From Enterovibrio sp. JCM 19048 (GTDB lineage Bacteria; Pseudomonadota; Gammaproteobacteria; Enterobacterales; Vibrionaceae): a DNA stretch of 44,169 nucleotides. Under the pieces are notes generated by a model, which was given only the letters and a program-made list of their open reading frames with translations, had not been told where the DNA came from and made no database searches. The stretch spans positions 1-44,169 of the forward strand of contig BAXE01000033.1 of NCBI GenBank assembly GCA_001310415.1, in the 5' to 3' direction. Below, piece after piece: positions 8,733 through 19,033 of the stretch (position 1 is its first letter; every line of letters starts with the position of its first letter). Position numbers and translations under genes: made by a program.

Positions 8733-10102
8733 ATGATCACGCATATCAGCCGGTCGGGGCGATGGATCTCTTATCCCAGCTTGAAGTAGACAGACTCAAG
8801 GACACGGCGCAAAGCGATCTCTATCGCCTGTATCGAAACTGCTCGCTGGCCGTTTTGAACTCAGGCAGCCATACCGACAGCTCAAAAGAATTACTCGAAC
8901 AATACCGCTCCTTCGACATCCGCGTGATGCGCCGCGAGCGTGGCGTCAAACTGGAACTGATTAACCCGCCGGAGCACGCTTTTGTCGACGGGAAAATTAT
9001 CCGGGGAATACAGGAGCACATGTTCTCCGTGCTTCGCGATATCATTCACGTCAACGTGCAGCTGGAACATGCCAAGGTGTTTAACCTTACCAACTCCAGC
9101 CATGTCACCAACCTGATCTTCGATATCCTGCGTAACGCCAAGGCGCTGGTACCGGGCAAAGATCCCGATCTCGTGGTTTGCTGGGGTGGTCACTCCATCA
9201 ACCCAGTGGAATACCAGTACACCCGAGAAGTCGGCCATGAGCTTGGTCTTCGCGAGCTTAATATCTGCACAGGTTGTGGCCCGGGCGCAATGGAAGGCCC
9301 GATGAAAGGCGCTGCAATTGGTCACTCCAAACAGCGGGTAAAAGACAGCCGCTTCCTTGGGCTGACCGAGCCGTCCATCATCGCAGCTGAGCCGCCAAAC
9401 CCGATTGTGAACGAACTGGTTATCATGCCGGATATCGAAAAACGGCTGGAAGCATTTGTACGTATTGGTCACGGGATCATTATCTTCCCTGGTGGCGCAG
9501 GCACGGCAGAAGAGCTGCTTTATCTGCTTGGCATACTGATGCATCCGGAAAACGAAGGGCAGCCAATGCCTGTCGTGCTCACCGGCCCGGAGGAGAGCGC
9601 CAGTTATTTCCGTGTCATTGATGAATTTATCCGGGATGTGCTGGGTGAAGAGGCAACCCAGTACTATGAGATAGTGATTGGCGATCCGGCCAAGGCCGCG
9701 CGTATCATCAAGCAGGCCATGCCCGCAGTGAAAGCGCACCGCCAATCTACCGGTGATGCGTACTCATTCAACTGGTCACTCAAAATCGCGCCAGAGTTCC
9801 AACTGCCGTTTGCCCCAACGCATGAGAACATGGCGAATCTCGACCTACACATGAACCAGCGTCCGGAATTACTTGCGTCGGCATTGCGTCAGGCCTTCTC
9901 GGGCATTGTAGCCGGTAACGTGAAAGAAGAAGGGATCCGCGAAATTGAACGCCACGGCCCATTCAAAATCAATGGCGACAGTGTGCTGATGAAGAAGATG
10001 GACAAGTTGCTGCGGGGCTTTGTTGAACAACAACGCATGAAATTGCCAGGGACTGCTTACGTCCCTTGCTATGAAATCGTACAGGGCAGCAACGGGCGAT
10101 AG
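8733..10102 (+). CDS. ppnN: Nucleotide 5'-monophosphate nucleosidase PpnN (YgdH)
   Basis: PpnN splits the N-glycosidic bond of purine and pyrimidine nucleoside monophosphates and is stimulated by (p)ppGpp. The protein would be about 456 residues (E. coli 454). It has the LOG-family Rossmann fold, with [14 protein letters not shown] near residue 190 and [16 protein letters not shown] near residue 260. The true start is ATG 8733, directly after a strong AGGAGGTG (8722-8729), giving MITHIS; one C appears lost near 8750 (AGCCCG read as AGCCG), after which the frame runs to 10102. The alternative longer frame beginning at 8648 is spurious because it bypasses this ribosome-binding site and does not match the family. 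A terminator follows at 10167-10193. Confidence 0.94.
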
Positions 10103-10166
10103 TATTTCCCCTACTGTCTCAAACAGATATACCTGAATCCTGCACCTTCAGGCAGTTTATGGTTAG

Positions 10167-10193
10167 AATGGCCCTCACGGGCCATTTTTATTG
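10167..10193 (+). terminator. Intrinsic terminator after ppnN
   Basis: The hairpin ATGGCCC-TCAC-GGGCCAT is followed by TTTTTATT. It lies between ppnN and xni, so the two are probably separate transcripts. Confidence 0.8.
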
Positions 10194-10201
10194 AGCGACT
10201 C

Positions 10202-10978
10202 ATGTCCATTCATCTTGTCATCATCGACGCCATGAACTTATCCGCCGTGTGCATGCGGCACAGCCAAACCCTGACGACATTCCTGGTACGGCTCAGGTCT
10301 GCTGCCGTGCACTAAAGAAAATCATTCAATCCTCTGCACCAACCCACATTGTGGCTGTTTTTGATCATGCAGAGCAGGACAGAGGCTGGCGGGCAGAATT
10401 GGTGCCGGAATACAAACAAGGCCGTAAGCCCATGCCTGAAGCCTTACAGCAAGGGCTGGACAAAATCCAGGATGCCTTTTGGGACATGGGCGTCGACTCC
10501 CTGCTCTCCTCCGGTGATGAAGCTGATGACATGATTGCCACACTCGCAATCAAAGTCGCCAGCCATGATGGCAGGTGACCATTGTTTCCACCGATAAAGG
10601 ATACTGCCAGCTACTGCAACCGACTGTCCGTATCCGTGATTACTTTCAGCAGCGTTGGCTGGACAGCCGTTTATTGAGAAAGAATTTGCCGTACAGCCGT
10701 CCCAACTGACTGACTATTGGGGGCTGACGGGCATCAGTTCCAGCGGTGTATCTGGCGTGCCTGGTATTGGCCCGAAAACCGCGTCAACCTTGCTGCAGCG
10801 TTATGGCAACCTGGAGGCGCTGTTTGCCGCTGACGATATCGAGCCAAAATGGAAAAAGAAACTGGATGGGCAGGAAGCACTGGCGCTTCGCTGTAAGCAA
10901 GTTGCAACACTGAAAACTGATGTGATTCTTGGTTTCAATCTGCAGGACATCCGGTATCAGGCTGAAACGGCACAATAG
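10202..10978 (+). CDS. xni: Flap endonuclease Xni (ExoIX), three frame breaks
   Basis: Xni (YgdG) is a stand-alone relative of the 5'-nuclease domain of DNA polymerase I with flap-endonuclease activity. Stitched across three single-base losses, the protein starts [13 protein letters not shown] and is about 258 residues long (E. coli 251). The breaks are near 10238 (TTAATCC read as TTATCC), near 10571 (GGG read as GG) and near 10668 (AGCCCG read as AGCCG). Landmarks are [10 protein letters not shown] and [10 protein letters not shown] from the metal site region, and the helix-hairpin-helix [18 protein letters not shown]. It stands alone between two terminators. The breaks are most likely sequence errors. 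Confidence 0.9.
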
Positions 10979-11006
10979 AAAACGGCAGCTTTCGCTGCCG
11001 TTTTTA
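10979..11006 (+). terminator. Terminator between xni and rlmM (convergent)
   Basis: AAAACGGCAG-CTTTCG-CTGCCGTTTTTATT is a strong hairpin flanked by A- and T-runs, able to stop transcription from both converging genes. Confidence 0.88.
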
Positions 11007-12073
11007 TTACTTCAGTACACGGATATGAACCGTCACTTCCTCGCGGTCGTGATAAAGATGCTTTGCCTGCATCTCAAATTTCACACCGTTCTCAATCAGG
11101 AATTTCTTGAGGTTTTGTAGATCATCCCTCACCTGCTCGTAACGGCGGTTCATTGGCAGCTTGAGGTTAAAGATAGTTTCTTTCGCCCAGCCTTCGATCA
11201 GCCATTCACCCATCAGTTGTGCCACGCGGTAAGGCTTTTCAATCATGTCGCACACCAGCCAGTATACGTTCTTACGTGGTGGCTCGAACTTGAAACCGTC
11301 AACCGCATGGTATTTCACCTGGCCGGTTTCCATCAGGCTTTCCGCCATGGCGCCGTTGTCCACTGCGTGAACAAACATAGAGCGCTTTACTAACTGATAC
11401 GTCCAGCCGCCCGGACATGCGCCCAAATCCACCGCCCACATGCCAGGTGCCAGACGTTCATCCCACTCGTCACGTGGAATAAATGCGTGAAACGCTTCTT
11501 CCAGCTTCAGGGTTGAACGGCTTGGCGCCTCAGGTGGGAATTTCAGACGGTGAATACCCATAAAGTGCGGTGAGTTGTTGTTCGTCAGTGAGTAGCCCAC
11601 GAGGCAACAACCTGGCGCCGTAAAACAAACGTGCAGTACCGGCTTTTTCGGGTTTTCTTTTGCCAGTAATACGCCACGCTTACGCAGTGCCTGACGCAAA
11701 GGCACAGTGAATTTACGGCAGAACTTGAGCAGTTCTTTTGCCTGCGCAGTATCCGGCGTTTCTACACGGATATCACCACATTTTGGCAGCTCACCACCCA
11801 ACGCCAGAATGGGCGAAATACGGTCACCCGGATCCAAATCGCTCAGTGAATCAACAACCGCAATCATCTGGCGCGCAAAGATAAGCGATGTCAGTGGCAG
11901 CTTCTGAAGCAGCTTTTCTGCATCGCCTTGCTGGTAACACTCAAACAGCACGTAGCCGGTGTTTTTTCCACGCGTGGAAAACCATACACTTCGACTTCTG
12001 TCGCTTTGTCCTGAATTTCACCCGCACACTCTTTTTCAAAGCCCTGGCGGCAATACAATAAAATCTGGTTCAT
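11007..12073 (-). CDS. rlmM: 23S rRNA 2'-O-ribose C2498 methyltransferase RlmM
   Basis: RlmM (YgdE) methylates the 2'-hydroxyl of C2498 of 23S rRNA using S-adenosylmethionine. The protein starts [20 protein letters not shown] and would be about 356 residues. The catalytic Rossmann domain shows [13 protein letters not shown] (SAM site), the VCDMIEKP segment, and IFNLKLPM and HDREEVTVH near the end. One A is missing from a run near 11963, splitting the N-terminal 37 residues from the rest; restoring it joins the family sequence [13 protein letters not shown]. It is downstream of ygdD on the same strand with a 58-bp gap, so it may be the last gene of the gcvA-hydrolase-ygdD run. Confidence 0.95.
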
Positions 12074-12131
12074 TTCGAGCCTGCATACCTGAAAAAATAA
12101 CGCGACATTATGATCAAGCTAACAAGTTAAC

Positions 12132-12504
12132 TCAAGCGTTGCGCCAGATTGCTATCGCCGCGAGCACCCAGCCTATCAGAAAACCGGTGCCCCCAATTGG
12201 GGTAACCGGCCAAAGCCAGCGCCAGTCAGTTAGCGCCAACCCATATAACTGCCGCTAAAACAAAGCATACCGAACACCAGAAAGCCAAGCGCCAAGGCCA
12301 TTAGGCGCTGCGGGCGAAGCTGGAGCCAGGCACCAAGGCCAATTAAAGCCAGCGCATGCCAAAACTGGTATTGGACACCCTTTTCGATAATTGACAGCTC
12401 ATAGGCGGGAAGCTGGGCTTTCAGTGCATGGGCGGCGAATGCCCCAGCGCGACCGCAATGCCTGCGAAGATGCAGCCAAGTGCCGCGAAGTGTTTTCCCG
12501 TCAT
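12132..12504 (-). CDS. ygdD: DUF423 membrane protein YgdD (two frame breaks)
   Basis: A small inner-membrane protein of about 124 residues with four predicted helices, homologous to E. coli YgdD (DUF423); its function is unknown. Landmarks are ALGAFAAHALK, VQYQFWHALALI, LCFSGSLYGLAL and the C-terminal PVTPIGGTGFLIGW. Two single-base losses, near 12437 and near 12247, disrupt the frame; restoring both gives a protein ending IAIWRNA. The start at 12504 rather than the ATG six bases upstream is fixed by an AAGGAGGT ribosome-binding site, and by the ATGA overlap with the stop of the preceding hydrolase gene. Translational coupling with that gene is therefore likely. Confidence 0.88.
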
Positions 12505-13120
12505 TGGCATACCTCCTTGATAAACGCGGCAATCTTATCCGCCGCCAGTTGTCGGTTTTGCGGTTCGGTATAGCCGGAAGCCTTCCGCGGTTTAAAGCTG
12601 TGGTCACCATCGGGAATGAAAGTAAGGGTTACCCTATCCGACAAGGAATACTCCTCCAGTTCAGTGCGGTTGCCAAAAGTATCACGCTCACCCTGCAGGA
12701 TAAGAGTGGGTGTTGTCATACCAGCCAGATGTTCGCCTTTGTCCTTTTCCGGTTTACCCGAGGGTGGAAAGGAAAGCCAAGGCAGGCAATGCCTTGAACG
12801 CCGGTATGACCATCCATATGACTGGCCATGCGCCCTCCCATAGATTTCCCACCAATCACGGTATTTTCCCCACTATATAGAGACACGACATCCTCAAACG
12901 CTTCAAGCAATTTGGGCGCACGGTCTGGTGGGCGTTTTTTCCCGTCTTCAGCCCGTTTCACCATGTAGGGAAAATTAAAACGCACCACACGGATACCATG
13001 GGCAGCAATACGCTGCGCCACGTCCACCATGAAATCATGCTCCATACCGGCACCCGCCCCGTGAGCAAAGATAAAGGTATATTCGGCCGTCTCTGGCCCA
13101 TCAATTAATACGTGACTCAT
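12501..13120 (-). CDS. Alpha/beta hydrolase (COG3571-like), one frame break
   Basis: The protein of about 206 residues starts MSHVLIDGPETAEY and has an alpha/beta-hydrolase layout: the oxyanion segment FAHGAGAGMEHDF, the nucleophile elbow GGKSMGGRMA, the acid LQGERDTFG and the base DGDHSF. The substrate is unknown; relatives are often called dienelactone hydrolase-like or TEX30/KAT-like. One C is missing near 12760, after which the frame continues to the stop at 12501. The start ATG overlaps the restored gcvA stop as ATGA, and its own stop overlaps the ygdD start as ATGA. This is a translationally coupled run of gcvA, hydrolase and ygdD. Confidence 0.85.
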
Positions 13121-14020
13121 GCAGAGATACTCTCCTGTTCTGCGGCGCTTTCGCAGGATCCATTCCCTGAACGCTGCAATGCGGCCGGAATCTGCATCTT
13201 TTTGCTGACTGACCAGATAAAAGGCGTTTTTACTCATCAGAAAATGTTCAAACGGGCACATCAAACGACCGGATTCCAGCTCTGGCTGAGCCAGTACATT
13301 GTTGCTCAGCGCAATGCCCTGCCCCAACGCGGCTGCTTGAAGCACCATGGCGGAGTGGCTAAAAATCGGACCATAGTCGAGATTAATATCAGTAATCTGA
13401 TAATGCTTGGCGTAAGCCTTCCAGTCTTTGCGCGAACGATCATGCAGAAGAGTGTGGTGTTTCAGATCGGCCAGACAAGTCAGGGGCTTGGCGCCACTCA
13501 GCACCGAAGGGCTGCAAACCGGCAGTAAAAACTCCGGATACAATTCATCACAACGTAATCCTGGCCAGTTACCGCGGCCATAGTAAATAGCAACGTCCAC
13601 ATCGTCGGTCAGTGAACCATCTTCCAAGTCTACTGCCTTGATTCGCACATCAATTTCTGGGTGTTGCTGATTGAAATCAGCAAGCCTTGGCACCAGCCAC
13701 TGGATCGCAAAACTTGGCGGCAGACTGATCGTCAGCGCACCTTTGGCTCCCCGCTCCAACACCCGATCCGTCGCATCGGCCAAAGAGGTAAATATATCTT
13801 TAATATCAAGAAAATACCCTTGTCCTTCTTCCGTCAACAATAGGGAACGGTTACGACGTCTGAACAGCTTTAGCCCCAAAAATTCTTCCAGTGCTTTAAT
13901 TTGGTGACTCACTGCTGCCTGGGTAACGAACAACTCCTCAGCCGCGCGGGTGAAGCTCAGGTGACGGGCTGCAGCTTCAAATACCCGTAAGGCGTTGAGA
14001 GGGGGAAGTCGACGTGCCAT
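13117..14020 (-). CDS. gcvA: Glycine cleavage system regulator GcvA (LysR family)
   Basis: GcvA is the LysR-type regulator of the glycine cleavage operon and activator of gcvB. It has the N-terminal helix-turn-helix (LPPLNALRVFEAAARHLSFT, then VTQAAVSHQIKALEEFLG) and the effector domain, with ALGQGIALSNN near residue 230. Uncorrected, the frame runs without a stop into the downstream hydrolase, producing an apparent 434-residue fusion. A frame change of +1 or -2 near 13150 instead gives the ending ESAAEQESISA and a TGA overlapping the next ATG, matching the family length of about 302. I take the fusion as an artefact. The sRNA gcvB lies divergently upstream, as in E. coli. Confidence 0.93.
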
Positions 14021-14045
14021 AACGCATCCTTATTCATAAGTTTTT

Positions 14046-14065
14046 CTAATGCAAACCATTATAAA
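14046..14065 (+). promoter_or_regulatory. gcvB promoter region with GcvA-type CTAAT box
   Basis: A -10-like TATAAA lies at 14060-14065, and a CTAAT at 14046-14050 matches the core recognised by E. coli GcvA. The element is between the gcvA start and the predicted gcvB 5' end. A clear -35 box is not visible, which suits an activator-dependent promoter. The assignment is inferred from position and the short motif. Confidence 0.5.
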
Positions 14066-14071
14066 ATGTCG

Positions 14072-14287
14072 ATTGCCGGGCTACCAGAGAAAACCTATTA
14101 TTTGCGCGCACCACGGGGTTTACGCAGCCTACGTGCGTAGAATTTTGTGGTTGCGATGTTGTGTTTGCATATTTCGGTTATGCCGAATGTCGGTAGTAAT
14201 CACTACCTTTCATACTTGCTATATTTTTTGAAGCCTATTTATCAAAAATTTGTCGTGGCACTGAGTCTAATACTCGGTGCTTTTTTT
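14072..14287 (+). ncRNA. gcvB: GcvB small RNA
   Basis: A ~216-nt RNA divergent from gcvA, as in enterobacteria. It contains the GU-rich target-binding R1 element (TGGTTGCGATGTTGTGTTTG, 14148-14167), which in E. coli pairs with many amino-acid and peptide transporter mRNAs with Hfq. It then has the conserved small hairpin GGTAGTAATCACTACC (14192-14207) and ends in an intrinsic terminator, GCACTGAG-CTCGGTGC plus seven T's (14258-14287). No protein-coding frame explains the stretch. The 5' end is estimated from the -10 box and could be off by a few bases. Confidence 0.92.
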
Positions 14288-14401
14288 GTCTTTAATCCCA
14301 CACCAAAACCATTTCAGTAGCATTACTTTCTCTTGAGTTAACCCGCCAGAAAAGCGATCATCCCCTATTCTGAGTGAAAGCAAGACAAAGTGAACCGGCC
14401 C

Positions 14402-15623
14402 ATGACCTCTCGTCCTTTTGACGTTTCCCAAATTCGTCGCGATTTTCCATCGCTGGATCAACACATCCATGGACAGCCACTGGTGTATCTCGACAGTGCT
14501 GCGACATCCCAAAAGCCCCGTCAGGTCATTGAAAGCATCAGCCGCTACTACTCTGGCGCCAACGCAAACGTACACCGCGGCTCCCACTCTCTGACAACAA
14601 CGGCGACCAACCAGTTTGAAGCCGCGCGGGAAACTGTCGCAGAGTTTCTGGGTGCGCCGAAAAACAGCATTGTCTGGAGCCGGGGCGCGACAGAAGCCCT
14701 TAATCTCATCGCACAAAGCTATGGCCGCCACATCCTCAAGCCTGGCGATGAAATTCTGGTCAGCGAGATGGAACATCACGCCAACATCGTTCCCTGGCAA
14801 CTAGTTGCTGAGCAGACCGGTGCAAAAGTCGTGAAATGGCCGGTCGACCCGGACAGTTGCCAACTCGATATGGCACAGCTGGACGCCCTGCTGAATAGCA
14901 ACACCAAACTGGTGTGTGTTTGTCATGTCAGCAACGTCACAGGAACGCTCAACTATTCGGGAAATCGCTGAAAAAGCCCACAACATCGGTGCTGTTGTCG
15001 TCGTAGATGGCGCTCAAGCCGTGGTGCATGAACACGTAGACGTAACTGCACTCGACGCTGATTTTTACGTATTCTCAGGTCACAAGGTATTTGCTCCTGC
15101 GGGGATCGGCGCGCTATATGGTAAACCCGCGTTGCTGGACGCAATGCCGCCATGGCATGGCGGCGGTAAAATGGTTGAAAAAGTCTCTTTTGGCGGCACG
15201 TTGTTTGCCCAATCCCCAGCCAAGTTCGAAGCAGGAACACCCAATGTCGCCGGCGCGATCGCACTGGCAGAGGCGATTACCTGGTACAAGAACATCGATC
15301 GGAAGGCTGCTGAGCAGCACATTGCCCACCTGCAGAAACGACTCGTTGAAGGTATTCAATCTCTTGAAGATCTGCATATCGTGGGACTTCAACCTGCAGC
15401 TAGCGTAGTTGCTTTCTACGTTGACGGCGTTCATCACTCAGATATCGCTACACTGCTCGATCAACAGGGTATTGCAGTGCGCTCCGGCCATCACTGCGCC
15501 CATCCCCTGATGGACGCAATTGGCATTAATGGCTGTGTGCGTGCCTCTATCGCCCTGTACAATACGGAGGAAGATATCGACCGCTGTATTGAAGCAATCC
15601 GTAAAGCCTGCGAATTGCTCTAA
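14402..15623 (+). CDS. csdA: Cysteine desulfurase CsdA (one frame break)
   Basis: CsdA is a PLP-dependent class V aminotransferase-fold enzyme that takes sulfur from cysteine and passes it to CsdE; in E. coli the system also supports ct6A formation by TcdA. About 407 residues. Seen are LDSAATSQKP, the cofactor histidine region EMEHHANIVPW, the PLP lysine in FSGHKVFAPAGIGALYG, and the persulfide cysteine in VRSGHHCAHPLM. The frame breaks near 14957: AACTATTCGG should probably be AACCCTATTCGG (NPIREIAEKA), i.e. two bases lost. The ATG at 14402 is preferred to a GTG 12 bases earlier. csdE follows after 11 bp. Confidence 0.94.
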
Positions 15624-15634
15624 AGGACAACCAG

Positions 15635-16059
15635 ATGACAAACATCACCCAACAACACCCTTTTGGTACAGACATTACCGCTGATGACATTGTAGAGCTG
15701 ATGGCCAACAGCCGAAGCTGGGAAGACAAGTATCGTCACATCATCCAGCTTGGGAAAAAGCTACCACCACTGGATGAAGCTGCGAAAAATCAAAGCATTT
15801 CTGTTCCCGGCTGTGAGAGCAAAGTCTGGCTTAGCTGGCAAGAATGCGATGGTGTTTCGCGTTTTGTGCGGACTCCGATGCGCGCATTGTTAAAGGTTTG
15901 TTAGCAATTATACTTGCAGCGGTTCACGGCAAACAACGTGACACCCTCATTGCCTTTAACTTTGAACACTATTTTGAACAGCTCGATTTACTGGCCCATC
16001 TAAGCCAATCACGCAGCAACGGAATAAACGCAATAATTACGCAAATCAAACAAATATAA
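15635..16059 (+). CDS. csdE: Sulfur acceptor protein CsdE (one frame break)
   Basis: CsdE is the SufE-like partner that accepts persulfide sulfur from CsdA. The protein is about 141 residues, beginning MTNITQQHPFGTDIT. The acceptor cysteine lies in SVPGCESKVWL near residue 59, followed by the family segment DARIVKGLLAIILAAVHGK. One T appears missing from a T-run near 15861, splitting the gene. It starts 11 bp after csdA, so the two are co-transcribed. A strong bidirectional hairpin follows the stop. In E. coli the next gene is tcdA; here tcdA lies about 5 kb away beyond the pha cluster and on the opposite strand. Confidence 0.93.
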
Positions 16060-16068
16060 ATTCATCTA

Positions 16069-16103
16069 AAAAGCGATGATTCAGGCGTAAAATCATCGCT
16101 TTA
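16069..16103. terminator. Hairpin terminator after csdE
   Basis: AAAGCGATGATT and AATCATCGCTTT form a long perfect stem with short A- and T-runs on the two sides. It separates csdA-csdE from the pha region. Confidence 0.75.
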
Positions 16104-16609
16104 ACTGGTCACTTTACCGTACAAAAAACTCTAAAACTCTGAGACTTCGCTCAATAAACGCCACATCAAACTTGCATAATCAATGCTTTATTTCCTATCT
16201 TAAATCGACCACTTTTCAGTCAGGCCATTCGTCAACACCTTGCCTTACAAAGTTTGAAAAAGCTGAGCCAAACCAGCAAATTAACAGCAATGATCGCTAA
16301 ATAGATCGAAATAATATCCATTTGTTAACATTGCAATAACGAATGGTCTTATATTGTGGATCACGATCTTGTTTTGAGAAATTCCCTCCTAATAGCTTTG
16401 CCTTAATCCTGAGAACGTATATCTTTGAACTCGATGGTCATAAAATCATCATATAAAAATTCTAATCTTATTCAGAAATCAGTTGAGTTTCCCTGGTTTC
16501 AACCCTTACTGCGCTAGAACTAAATAATTAATGGTGCCTGTATTTTTGGACTTCCAAATGCAGTTACAGGGTCTTGTAAAATTGCTTGTTGTTATGAATG
16601 GAGTCATCA
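16104..16609. other. Long A+T-rich upstream region of the pha cluster
   Basis: These roughly 500 bp hold no plausible gene or tRNA. The stretch is clearly more A+T-rich than its flanks and has many AT-tracts, as expected for a regulated promoter region or a site of past insertion. I could not identify a specific operator. The phaB ribosome-binding site (ATGGAG, about 16598-16603) lies at its right end. Confidence 0.5.
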
Positions 16610-17347
<738 letters not shown>

Positions 17348-17365
17348 AACAGGGAAATACAACAC

Positions 17366-18573
17366 ATGGAAAAAGTGTATATCGTTGCGGCGAAGCGCAC
17401 GGCTATCGGTGCGTTCACCGGTTCATTGAAAGACGTTCCTGCGGGCAAACTGGCAGCAGTCGCTGTTAAAGGTGCGCTGGAAGCAGGTAATGTTTCCCCT
17501 AACGACGTCAACGAACTCATCCTCGGTAACGTTGTCAGCGCTGGTCAAGGCATGGGTATCGGTCGTCAGGCCGCTATCTTTGCTGACTTACCTGAAACTG
17601 TGCCTGCCTACGCTATCAACATGGTTTGTGGCAGCGGCATGAAAGCGTGATGGATGCGGTTGCTCACATCCGCTGTGGCGATGCCGATGTCGTCGTCGCG
17701 GCTGGCGTTGAAAACATGTCTCAAATTCCTTTCGCTGCGTCAGGTTCTTTGCGCAACGGACAAAAAATGGGGGACATCAGCCTTAAAGACCTGCTCATCA
17801 GCGATGGTCTGACTGATGTTTATAACCAGTACCACATGGGCGTAACAGCAGAAAATGTTGCCAAGCAGGTTGGTTTAAGCCGCGAGCAGCAAGATGCCTA
17901 CGCCCAACAAAGCCAACAGAAAGCGGTTGCCGCTGTTGAAGCTGGTCGATTCAAGGATGAAATCGTGCCAGTCGAAGTGCAGCAACGTCGTCAGACCGTA
18001 TCGTTCGATACCGATGAATATCCGAAAGCAGATTGCACACAAGAAGGTTTGGGAAAACTCCGTCCCGCCTTTGACCGTGAAGGTACAGTCACTGCCGGTA
18101 ACGCATCAGGTCTTAATGACGGAGCAAGTGCAGTTGTCGTTGCTTCTGAAGCAGCAGTCAAACGCCTTGGCTTGAAACCGTTGGCTGAAATCACCAGCTA
18201 CGCGCAAGTTGGGTTAGATCCTAAAGTCATGGGCCTTGGCCCAGTGGGTGCAGTAACCGAAGCTCTGAAAAAAGCAGAGTTATCGATTTCCGATGTGGAT
18301 CTTTTTGAGCTCAACGAAGCTTTTGCTGCTCAGGCGCTGGGCGTTGTTCACCAATTGGCGGACACACACAACGTCAGCACTGACAGTATTTTGGAGAAAG
18401 CGAACGTCAATGGCGGCGCAATCGCATTGGGTCACCCTCTCGGGGCATCAGGTAACCGCATTCTAGTTTCACTGATCCACGAGTTGGAAAAGCGCGAAGG
18501 CACATATGGTGTTGCTTCGCTTTGCATCGGCGGCGGCATGGGTACGGCAGTAGTCGTTAAACGTGTCGGCTAA
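17366..18573 (+). CDS. phaA: Acetyl-CoA acetyltransferase PhaA (one frame break)
   Basis: PhaA is a biosynthetic beta-ketothiolase that condenses two acetyl-CoA to acetoacetyl-CoA. The protein is about 402 residues. The acyl-accepting cysteine lies in NMVCGSGMKAV near residue 91, the histidine in GGAIALGHPLGASGNR, and the second cysteine in SLCIGGGMGTA near the C-terminus. One G is missing near 17648 (GCGGTG read as GCGTG). The gene is followed 50 bp later by the phasin gene, and phaB-phaA spacing indicates one transcript. The acetoacetyl-CoA product feeds the upstream phaB product. Confidence 0.95.
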
Positions 18574-18623
18574 CACAATGTTAAACCCCCTTGGATCTAA
18601 TTAATACACTCAGGAGAAACACC

Positions 18624-18971
18624 ATGTACACTGATATGTTTAAAGCATTCTCAGAGCAAACTGAAAAAACTCTGGCGCCTTACATCAAATTCAACAAGCT
18701 GGTAGCGAAAAACGTAGAAACGCTGACCGAGCTTCAACTGAGCGCTGTAAAAACTTACAGCGAAATGGGCCTGGCTCAAGTGAAAGCTGCAAGCGAAGTA
18801 ACTGACGTGACTTCAATGACTGCATACAGCAGCCAACAACTGGCAGCGATGACTAAACTGTCTCAACAAATGATGGACGACAGCGCGAAGCTTCAAGCGA
18901 TTGCGAAAGAGTTCAAAGATGATCTGGAAAAACTGACTGCTGACAACCTGAAATCTGTCACTCCAGCCTAA
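18624..18971 (+). CDS. phaP: Phasin family protein (PHA granule surface)
   Basis: A 115-residue, mostly alpha-helical amphipathic protein beginning MYTDMFKAFSEQTEKTLAPY, with no signal peptide or membrane helix. It has the phasin pattern of a helical N-terminal segment and the NVETLTELQLSAVKTY motif, followed by glutamine- and alanine-rich helices. Phasins coat polyhydroxyalkanoate granules and control their size. A good ribosome-binding site (CAGGAG) precedes the ATG; longer in-frame starts lie in the phaA-phasin gap and are unlikely. A terminator follows at once, so the phasin can be made in excess over phaC. The frame is intact and codon use is strongly biased, as expected for an abundant protein. 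Confidence 0.92.
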   Translation: MYTDMFKAFSEQTEKTLAPYIKFNKLVAKNVETLTELQLSAVKTYSEMGLAQVKAASEVTDVTSMTAYSSQQLAAMTKLSQQMMDDSAKLQAIAKEFKDDLEKLTADNLKSVTPA

Positions 18972-18980
18972 TTCAAGGTG

Positions 18981-19013
18981 ACTCCGCCTCTTTGCTAGAG
19001 GGCGGAGTTTTTT
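18981..19013 (+). terminator. Intrinsic terminator between phasin and phaC
   Basis: ACTCCGCC and GGCGGAGT form a stem around CTCTTTGCTAGAG, followed by TTTTTT. It lies inside the pha cluster, 10 bp after the phasin stop and 21 bp before the phaC start, and so should lower phaC expression relative to the upstream genes. Confidence 0.85.
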
Positions 19014-19033
19014 CCGATCAAGAGGGTTTAGAC

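Noticed and set aside
12716..14020. Novel LysR-hydrolase fusion protein of 434 residues
   Set aside because: A single frame change restores normal gcvA length and an ATGA overlap with the hydrolase gene; the density of similar breaks nearby makes an artefact more likely.
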